64,000 bases of DNA, taken from Terasakiella sp033100395. GTDB lineage: Bacteria > Pseudomonadota > Alphaproteobacteria > Rhodospirillales > Terasakiellaceae. The notes beneath the pieces were generated by a model. It was not told the origin of the DNA, did no database searches, and saw nothing but the letters and a program-made list of their open reading frames with translations. Shown in pieces: positions 58,723-64,000 of the stretch (positions within the stretch are counted from its first letter, which is position 1; the number at the start of each line of letters is the position of its first letter). The stretch lies in contig NZ_JAWLVJ010000012.1 in NCBI RefSeq assembly GCF_033100395.1, forward strand, positions 62,001 through 126,000, given 5' to 3'. The translations under genes and the position numbers were made by a program.

Positions 58723-60231
58723 TTAGCCTTCGTAATATTCTGCAACCAGGTTATCCAGCAAACGCACACCATAACCAGTGCCGCCTTTTGGCGTGGTTGG
58801 CTTGTCTTTGTTGGACCAGGCCATGCCCGCAATATCAATATGCGCCCAGACTGTTTCTTTATCGATGAAACGCTCCAGGAATTTGGCTGCTGTGATACTG
58901 CCGCCAAAACGACCGCCTGTATTTTTCATATCCGCAATCTGGGACTTGATGGCGTCGTCATAGGCTGCATCCATTGGGAACGGCCAGACTTTGTCACCAG
59001 TGGCTTCCCCACATTTTTTCAGACGGTCTGCCAGTTCATCATTATTGGCAAAGACCCCTGCGCGTTCATGTGCAAGCGACACCAGGATCGCCCCTGTCAA
59101 AGTCGCAAGGTTGATCAATGTCTTTGGTGCAAATTCCTGTTGCGTATAGGTCAGCGCATCAGCCAGAACCAGACGGCCTTCCGCATCCGTGTTGATCACT
59201 TCAATCGTCTGACCGGACATGGATGTCACCACGTCACCCGGACGTTGCGCGTTACCATCAGGCATATTTTCCACAAGGCCAATCACACCAACCGCATTGA
59301 CGTTGGCTTTACGCGCAGCCAATGCTTTCATCAGTCCTGTGACAGCACCAGCGCCGCCCATGTCCCATTTCATGTCTTCCATGCCAACAGCAGGCTTGAT
59401 GCTGATCCCGCCTGTATCAAAGGTCACGCCTTTACCGACAAAAGCGATTTGCGTCGCCTGGGCTTTACGGCCCTTGCCTTGCTGACCGTTCCAGCGCATG
59501 GTCACCATCTTGGATTCCCGCACACTGCCCTGGCCGACGCCCAACAATGCACCCATGCCCAGCTTTTTCATTTCCGCTTCGCCCATGACGCTGACTTCAA
59601 CGCCAAGCTCTGTCATTTCCTGACAGATATTTGCAAAGCTTTCCGGATAAAGAATATTGGCAGGCTCTGACACCAGATTACGCGTCAGGAAAATACCACC
59701 GGAGATTTTTTCCAGCGTATCAAAGGCTTTGCGCGCACGACCACCACTTGGAGTAAGGATTTTCAGCGCACGGATGGATGGCTTTTTATCCGCTTCTTCC
59801 TTGGTGCGATACTTATCAAAACGAAAAGATCGCAGCAGCGCCCCAAAGGCGATATGAGCTGCCTGTTCCCAAACACGACCTGCCGCATCATCAACCGCGT
59901 CAAAAGCGATAGAAACCGTGCGTGGCTGTTTTGGGGCAAGTGCCATATAGATAGTGCCACCGATTTTTTCTGCACCCAGCAGATCAAGCTTTTCCGGCTT
60001 GCCCGCGCCGATCAGAATGACACGTTCCAGACGGGACCCGTTTGGTGCGATGACCGGAACGATTTCCCCCGGTTTCCCCTTAAATTTTGCAATTTTTGCA
60101 GCACGCGACAATGTGCCATCAATGGCTTTATCAATTGCTTGTGCGCTATCGGACAGTTCGCCACCTTCATAACCCATAACCACCAAAACACCTGTTTCTG
60201 GCAAGCCTGGTTTTGTGAACGAAATTTTCAT
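58723..60231 (-). CDS. pepA: Leucyl aminopeptidase
   Basis: 502 residues, M17 cytosolic aminopeptidase with two metals. The signature NTDAEGRLVLAD is intact, and GKGVTFDTGGISIKPAVGM holds the Lys and Asp metal or catalytic ligands. KWDMGGAG follows. In many alphaproteobacteria pepA-holC sits beside lptF; here they are about 40 kb apart. Confidence 0.93.
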   Translation of the reverse strand: MKISFTKPGLPETGVLVVMGYEGGELSDSAQAIDKAIDGTLSRAAKIAKFKGKPGEIVPVIAPNGSRLERVILIGAGKPEKLDLLGAEKIGGTIYMALAPKQPRTVSIAFDAVDDAAGRVWEQAAHIAFGALLRSFRFDKYRTKEEADKKPSIRALKILTPSGGRARKAFDTLEKISGGIFLTRNLVSEPANILYPESFANICQEMTELGVEVSVMGEAEMKKLGMGALLGVGQGSVRESKMVTMRWNGQQGKGRKAQATQIAFVGKGVTFDTGGISIKPAVGMEDMKWDMGGAGAVTGLMKALAARKANVNAVGVIGLVENMPDGNAQRPGDVVTSMSGQTIEVINTDAEGRLVLADALTYTQQEFAPKTLINLATLTGAILVSLAHERAGVFANNDELADRLKKCGEATGDKVWPFPMDAAYDDAIKSQIADMKNTGGRFGGSITAAKFLERFIDKETVWAHIDIAGMAWSNKDKPTTPKGGTGYGVRLLDNLVAEYYEG

Positions 60232-60342
60232 GGGGGACCTCTTGTTGTTCTTTGTGTAATTTTCCCTAAGTTAGCCCGAAGCGCGCCCAAGGAAAACCAT
60301 ATTTTTTATAAGTTTTTAGTATGAGGTGCAAAAAACACCTTT

Positions 60343-61413
60343 TCATTGCGATTTAAATCGCAAAGGGACCCGTTTTCGCCCCCAATCCCCGGCAGGCCCA
60401 TCAAAACGCCCGGCACATTTGGTCCCGCAATTGAGACATTCCCCCGCCTCGTTGACCTTCCATTCACTTAATTCGTACCAGTCACGTTTGATCAAGACCT
60501 CACCACAATTATGACAATAGGTCGTATCCCCTTCTTCGTGATGAACGTTACCCGTATAGGCATAGCGCACCCCGTTTTTAATGGCGATCTCACGCGCACG
60601 AATTAAAGTTTCAGCAGGCGTACGGGGTCTATCGGTCATTTTCCAGTCGGGATGAAAAGCGCTGAAATGCATAGGCACATCACCGCCCAGTTCTTTCACC
60701 ACCCAACGCGTCATCTCATCAATTTCTTCCGGCCCGTCATTTTCACCGGGGATCAAAAGGTCCGTGATCTCAAACCAGACATCGGTTTCATGTTTCAGAT
60801 AGACCAATGTTTCCAGCACATTATCCAGGTCCGCACTGCAGAGCTTATAATAAAATTCCTGAGTAAAAGCTTTCAAATCCACATTGGCCGCATCCATATG
60901 CGCAAAGAATTCTTTGCGGGCTTCCTCATGGATATAGCCTGCGGTTACAGCCACAGTCTTTATTCCAACCTCCCGACACGCCTTTGCCACATCCACTGCA
61001 TATTCAAGAAAGATCACCGGATCGTTATAAGTAAAAGCAACAGATTTGCACTTGGTCTGAAGACAGGCCTGTGCAATGGCTTTAGGATTGGCCTTGGTCT
61101 GTAATTTGTCAAATTCCCGGGATTTGGAAATATCGTGGTTCTGGCAAAACTTGCAGGTCAGATTACAACCCGCTGTGCCAAAAGAAAGAATGGGCGTGCC
61201 CGGATAGAAATGATTGAGCGGCTTTTTTTCAATCGGATCAATACAAAAACCACTGGATCGTCCATAGGTCGTCAACGCCATCTTGCCATCGATATTAGCG
61301 CGCACAAAACACAGCCCGCGCTGCCCCGGCTTGATCTTGCAGTCACGCGGACACAGGTCGCACTGAATGCGTCCATCTTCAAGGGTATGCCAGTATCGTC
61401 CCGGAACGTTCAT
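60343..61413 (-). CDS. amrS: AmmeMemoRadiSam-type radical SAM enzyme AmrS
   Basis: 356 residues. N-terminal cysteines C18, C21, C25 and C35 (CDLCPRDC) may bind an extra cluster or zinc. The SAM cluster motif is C83-x3-C87-x2-C90 (CNLTCKFC). A C-terminal CHNC..CLNC zinc-ribbon follows. The AmrS family normally accompanies AmrA (AMMECR1) and AmrB (MEMO1) genes, but neither is in this window. Substrate unknown. An 18-bp palindrome TTGCGATTTAAATCGCAA ends the coding region (60346-60363). Confidence 0.85.
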   Translation of the reverse strand: MNVPGRYWHTLEDGRIQCDLCPRDCKIKPGQRGLCFVRANIDGKMALTTYGRSSGFCIDPIEKKPLNHFYPGTPILSFGTAGCNLTCKFCQNHDISKSREFDKLQTKANPKAIAQACLQTKCKSVAFTYNDPVIFLEYAVDVAKACREVGIKTVAVTAGYIHEEARKEFFAHMDAANVDLKAFTQEFYYKLCSADLDNVLETLVYLKHETDVWFEITDLLIPGENDGPEEIDEMTRWVVKELGGDVPMHFSAFHPDWKMTDRPRTPAETLIRAREIAIKNGVRYAYTGNVHHEEGDTTYCHNCGEVLIKRDWYELSEWKVNEAGECLNCGTKCAGRFDGPAGDWGRKRVPLRFKSQ

Positions 61414-61455
61414 GACCTGTCTCTGCTTTATCAGCGTTGGGTTTATAAAATAAGA

Positions 61456-62313
61456 TTAACCGTCGTGTTTTAGAATTGCACGATCAAAAAAGTTTCTAAA
61501 ACGCTGTTTATTTTCATCCTTTAACCAGAACTCCAGAATGTCACGAAAATCCTCAGAAGCCTGACGTTCTTTCAAAAGCTCATTGATGCGTTTCAAAAGC
61601 TTTGGCGTTTCAGATGTCTGAGTACAGGCCACACTGCTGAACTGCTCAATCGTTTCTTCAAGAAATGGAATGATATAAATATCATCACTGGTTTCCTGCA
61701 GTTTCAGCAGATAACCAATTCCCGCTTCGGTTTCCAGGAAGTAATCAATATGTCCAGTTTCCAACAATTCAAGCGCTCGCTCTGAGGCAATGGTTTTTGC
61801 CTGATAGACGCCTTTATCAGCAAATTCATTCAGAATGGTATCCAGACGTTTGCCATAAGAACGCTTGTTCTCCACCACCAGGCGTCCATCCAGATTGGCA
61901 AGGAAATGACGCAAACTGATCCCGTCAACGGAACGGTTCATTTTCTTGCGGGTGACCAGGACATGGGTAAACAGCGGACTGACCGGATTGGAAAATGAAA
62001 AAACTTTTTCGCGCGCAGGCGTTTTCAATAAAAGCGCATTGCACATAAATGTTTTTTTGCGAATTTCATCATCCTGGCGGGCAAAGGACATCAGCTGTCG
62101 CTTATGATTATATTCAGGCAAGTACTTTTCATAAAAATCAATCAGGCGATCCCCAATCCCCTGATCTTTATAGGGACCGTCGACGATATAGAAAGGGATA
62201 TACGCAAACCTCGCCCATGTAATGGTTTCTTTTTCCTGTGCACTCGCAGGAAAAACACCCAGAACAAGACCACCCAAAACCAGTCGAAAACATAATGTTC
62301 GTATAGAAAACAT
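61456..62313 (-). CDS. Periplasmic solute-binding-like protein, orphan
   Basis: 285 residues from the ATG at 62313, with GGAG 6 nt upstream; an ATG at 62319 touches that GGAG. The signal peptide is cleaved near ASA-QE (residue 25). The mature domain is a divergent SBP_bac_3 type (ARFAYIPFYIVDGPYKDQGIGDRLIDFYEKY). A partner is not encoded nearby. Divergent from the sugar-binding-like gene across 185 bp. Confidence 0.65.
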   Translation of the reverse strand: MFSIRTLCFRLVLGGLVLGVFPASAQEKETITWARFAYIPFYIVDGPYKDQGIGDRLIDFYEKYLPEYNHKRQLMSFARQDDEIRKKTFMCNALLLKTPAREKVFSFSNPVSPLFTHVLVTRKKMNRSVDGISLRHFLANLDGRLVVENKRSYGKRLDTILNEFADKGVYQAKTIASERALELLETGHIDYFLETEAGIGYLLKLQETSDDIYIIPFLEETIEQFSSVACTQTSETPKLLKRINELLKERQASEDFRDILEFWLKDENKQRFRNFFDRAILKHDG

Positions 62314-62498
62314 ATGCATCTCCAAGCAACCCACCATTGAGATAGAATAGCGAATTTAATCTAAAACTGCTACTTTGACGTCTTATTTTAATTTCATTTT
62401 AATATTGAGAATACTTCGTTAAAAACACCTTTCCTGCATCATAAGTTGAGTTATAATCATTTGAAGATAGTTGCCATGGGATTGCGGTGGAAAAATTT

Positions 62499-63626
62499 AT
62501 GAAGTTATTCAAACATATCTTCGTATCAGGCCTGTTTACGCTATGTACAGCAATCCTTTGTCTCGCCTTACCCGCGCAGGCAACAGCCCCCCCCTTAAAA
62601 ATTGCATTTAACAACCCGGGCTTTCAAGACAAAGGCTTCTGGAAAAATGTCAGCGATGCCATGAAGGCTGCGGCTAAAAAATTCAATATCGAACTTCATA
62701 TCTGGTACGGGGATCGCGACCCACAAAAAATGCGGGAAAACGCCCATCAAATTTATCAGTCTGATATCGAGTTTGATTATCTCATTCTTGTGAATGAACA
62801 TCAGCAAGCCACAGGGTTCCTTAGAAATTCGGAACGTAAAAAACTAAAGACCTTTTATTTGCTCAACACCATCCGCACTGAACAAAGCCAAAAAATAGGG
62901 CACCCCGGTCAGGTGTATAAATACTGGATTGGCAGCCTGACCCCGGACAATGAAAAGGCTGGTGCAGAAATGGCGCAATCGTTGCTGGATTTTGCACAAA
63001 CAAAAAACTGGGACAATCCTTATCGCCTGCTAAGCATCAGTGGCGATAATAAAACGCCCGCCTCCCTATATCGCAATCGCGGACTGGACAATGTGATGGT
63101 CAAATCTGGTATGTTTAACGAGCAACGCCGAGCCCACGCGCTTTGGTCCGAGGACAATGCCAAAAAGATCACCCAACAATATCTCAAAGATTTCCCTGCT
63201 CCCCCCCAACTGGTCTGGGCAGCAAATGATAATATCGCACGCGGTGCGATCGAAGCTCTTGAGGCAGGCGATCAGATTGCAGGTCAGAATTTTGCAGTGG
63301 CCGGGCTCAATTGGTCCAACTGGGGTCTAAAGGCTGTTCGGGATGGCAAAATGACCATGACCCATGGTGGACATTTCCTGGGCGGCGCCTGGACAATGGT
63401 CATTCTTTACGACCATTCCCAAGGACATACGATCAAGGCACCAAACGCCCACATCCGCTTTCCCATGAGCGCGATTACCAAAAGCAACGTGGATGCTTAC
63501 CTGCAACATTTCGAAAACCAGAACTGGAGCGAAATTGATTTCAAACGTTTCAGTAAAAGCTTTAATCCACAGATCAAAGCCTATGATTTTTCACTGCCCC
63601 GATTGTTTGAGGCCCATCAGAAATAA
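62499..63626 (+). CDS. Periplasmic binding protein, type I (sugar/LsrB-like), orphan
   Basis: 375 residues from the ATG at 62499 (an in-frame GTG at 62487 is possible). The signal peptide is cleaved near AQA-TA (residue 28). The fold is of LacI/RbsB type: IAFNNPGFQDKGFWKNVSDAM, DYLILVNEHQQ, RNRGLDNVM and AANDNIARGAIEAL. These proteins bind sugars, autoinducer-2 or similar. No ABC permease or ATPase follows, so a sensor-partner role is possible. The last gene before the sigma-54 region. Confidence 0.75.
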   Translation: MKLFKHIFVSGLFTLCTAILCLALPAQATAPPLKIAFNNPGFQDKGFWKNVSDAMKAAAKKFNIELHIWYGDRDPQKMRENAHQIYQSDIEFDYLILVNEHQQATGFLRNSERKKLKTFYLLNTIRTEQSQKIGHPGQVYKYWIGSLTPDNEKAGAEMAQSLLDFAQTKNWDNPYRLLSISGDNKTPASLYRNRGLDNVMVKSGMFNEQRRAHALWSEDNAKKITQQYLKDFPAPPQLVWAANDNIARGAIEALEAGDQIAGQNFAVAGLNWSNWGLKAVRDGKMTMTHGGHFLGGAWTMVILYDHSQGHTIKAPNAHIRFPMSAITKSNVDAYLQHFENQNWSEIDFKRFSKSFNPQIKAYDFSLPRLFEAHQK

Positions 63627-63631
63627 TCATA

Positions 63632-63644
63632 TGTGCACCGCACA
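63632..63644. promoter_or_regulatory. 13-bp palindrome, upstream operator-like copy
   Basis: TGTGCACCGCACA (half-sites TGTGC and GCACA, 3-bp centre). It begins 6 bp after the stop codon and about 130 bp ahead of the sigma-54-like promoter. Confidence 0.5.
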
Positions 63645-63692
63645 AAAACGTGCCTTCTTTTTGAGCAAATACATAAATCACTGACCTGATTT

Positions 63693-63705
63693 TGTGCATT
63701 GCACA
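63693..63705. promoter_or_regulatory. 13-bp palindrome, downstream operator-like copy
   Basis: TGTGCATTGCACA, the same half-sites as the copy 61 bp upstream, about 60 bp ahead of the sigma-54-like promoter. The placement suits an enhancer-binding activator. Confidence 0.5.
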
Positions 63706-63762
63706 CAAATTACCTTTTTTGCATATTTACAAAAACCGCAGTTTAGCAATGGTTTTATAAAA

Positions 63763-63778
63763 CTGGCACGCTATTTGT
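63763..63778 (+). promoter_or_regulatory. Sigma-54-like promoter
   Basis: CTGGCACG (63763-63770), CTAT, TTGT (63775-63778). The -24 element is perfect and the spacing exact; the -12 has TTGT instead of TTGC. Start of transcription is expected near 63789. Confidence 0.6.
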
Positions 63779-63788
63779 TTATAGTTAG

Positions 63789-63884
63789 GTGATTTTTGGC
63801 AACGACGCCAAAAAAACAATTCAATCAAGACAGCAACGTCGCTGACAACGTGCATTTTCCGCGCGTTCGTTTGCGACGTTTTTT
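63789..63884 (+). ncRNA. Candidate sigma-54-dependent small RNA, about 96 nt
   Basis: A transcript from the sigma-54-like promoter would begin near 63789. It would contain an 8-bp hairpin TTTTTGGC/GCCAAAAA (63793-63814, 6-nt loop), an A-rich single-stranded stretch AACAATTCAATCAAGACAG, and then the terminator hairpin at 63835-63884. It contains no plausible small reading frame with a ribosome binding site. This layout is typical of bacterial base-pairing RNAs. An attenuated leader of a gene past the window edge is the main alternative. Confidence 0.5.
63835..63884 (+). terminator. Rho-independent terminator at the end of the candidate RNA
   Basis: AACGTCGC (63835-63842) pairs perfectly with GCGACGTT (63873-63880). 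An inner stem AACGTGC/GCGCGTT (63847-63853/63861-63867) extends it, and six T end at 63884. Confidence 0.7.
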
Positions 63885-64000
63885 ATTGGCTTTGTTTTTT
63901 CTGACGCCTTCGCCCTTTTTCCTGAATTAGAAGCGCAAAACGATAAGAACTCCCCCCAAAAATGCTGTCAGCTAATAATTTTTTGACACTCTAAGACAAA
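63885..64000. other. Right-edge intergenic sequence
   Basis: No supported coding frame. A TTGACA at 63983-63988 could be the -35 of a promoter for a gene beyond the edge. Nothing else is visible. Confidence 0.3.

Noticed and set aside
58504..59670. 388-codon plus-strand frame across holC and pepA
   Set aside because: Antisense to two clearly recognised genes; the His/Cys/Arg-rich product is typical of antisense frames.
63632..63705. NtrC binding sites for the right-edge palindromes
   Set aside because: NtrC arms are GCAC..GTGC with about 7 bp between; here the arms are inverted (GTGC..GCAC) with 3 bp between, so another activator is more likely.
1..64000. tRNA, rRNA or magnetosome genes
   Set aside because: None was recognised by eye on either strand; a dedicated tRNA search would be needed to exclude one completely.

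Overview
The window looks like chromosomal DNA of a free-living, probably marine alphaproteobacterium of Rhodospirillales type; genus and species cannot be fixed from this sequence alone. Pointers to Alphaproteobacteria are lptF-lptG-surA-pdxA-rsmA, the sulfite reductase set DUF2849-cysI-DUF934, HdaA, EipB (DUF1849), a FixJ-type response regulator, and purM-purN divergent from DUF2066-PgsA-like-AI-2E-hdaA. Coding density is high. I saw no tRNA, rRNA, insertion sequence, prophage or CRISPR array.

Layout. 0-13.5 kb: fructokinase, an alpha/beta hydrolase-like lipoprotein, zinc-ribbon DinB, a ligand-gated-channel-like receptor, EipB, a diguanylate cyclase behind a canonical sigma-54 promoter, three tandem cyclophilins, HemN, two orphan periplasmic binding proteins and a C-terminal J-domain protein. 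13.6-17.9 kb: a DmdC-like acyl-CoA dehydrogenase, a palindrome-rich spacer, one AT-rich accessory gene and a dCMP deaminase. 17.9-23.3 kb: the LPS export/SurA operon, without lptD. 23.3-27.8 kb: two overlapping Crp/Fnr regulators facing a YbiB-like/cobA/cbiX siroheme operon. 27.9-36.4 kb: a 1407-residue membrane-anchored coiled-coil protein built of 44 units of 25 residues, a secreted subtilase and a Pro/Glu-rich secreted protein. 36.4-40.5 kb: assimilatory sulfite reductase, a FixJ-like regulator and a binding protein. 40.5-50.2 kb: aspS, hdaA operon, purMN, a GAF/degenerate-GGDEF protein and ndk. 50.3-64 kb: ABC-F ATPase, a Cache histidine kinase, uracil uptake and salvage (uraA/upp), a STAS protein, a BtuF-like protein, holC-pepA, AmrS, two more binding proteins and a candidate sigma-54-driven small RNA at the right edge.

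Functional threads. CobA and CbiX can supply siroheme precursors to the sulfite reductase about 10 kb away. UraA imports uracil and Upp converts it to UMP. LptF/G, SurA, EipB, two periplasmic cyclophilins and DUF2066/DUF3047 proteins serve the envelope. Sensing is prominent: one active and one degenerate GGDEF protein, a Cache kinase, a FixJ regulator, two Crp/Fnr regulators and six periplasmic-binding-type proteins with no permease nearby.

The strongest unusual signals are (1) a sigma-54-like promoter with two 13-bp palindromes upstream and a roughly 96-nt two-hairpin RNA downstream, at 63.6-63.9 kb; (2) the exact 25-residue periodicity of the giant coiled-coil protein; (3) a channel-receptor whose pore aligns without gaps to animal AMPA receptors and not to the potassium-type GluR0 filter; (4) a Pro/Glu-rich protein with five short FFxxxGxxx motifs; and (5) a hairpin that buries the ribosome binding site of the degenerate GGDEF protein. 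All calls come from reading the sequence; no search was run.
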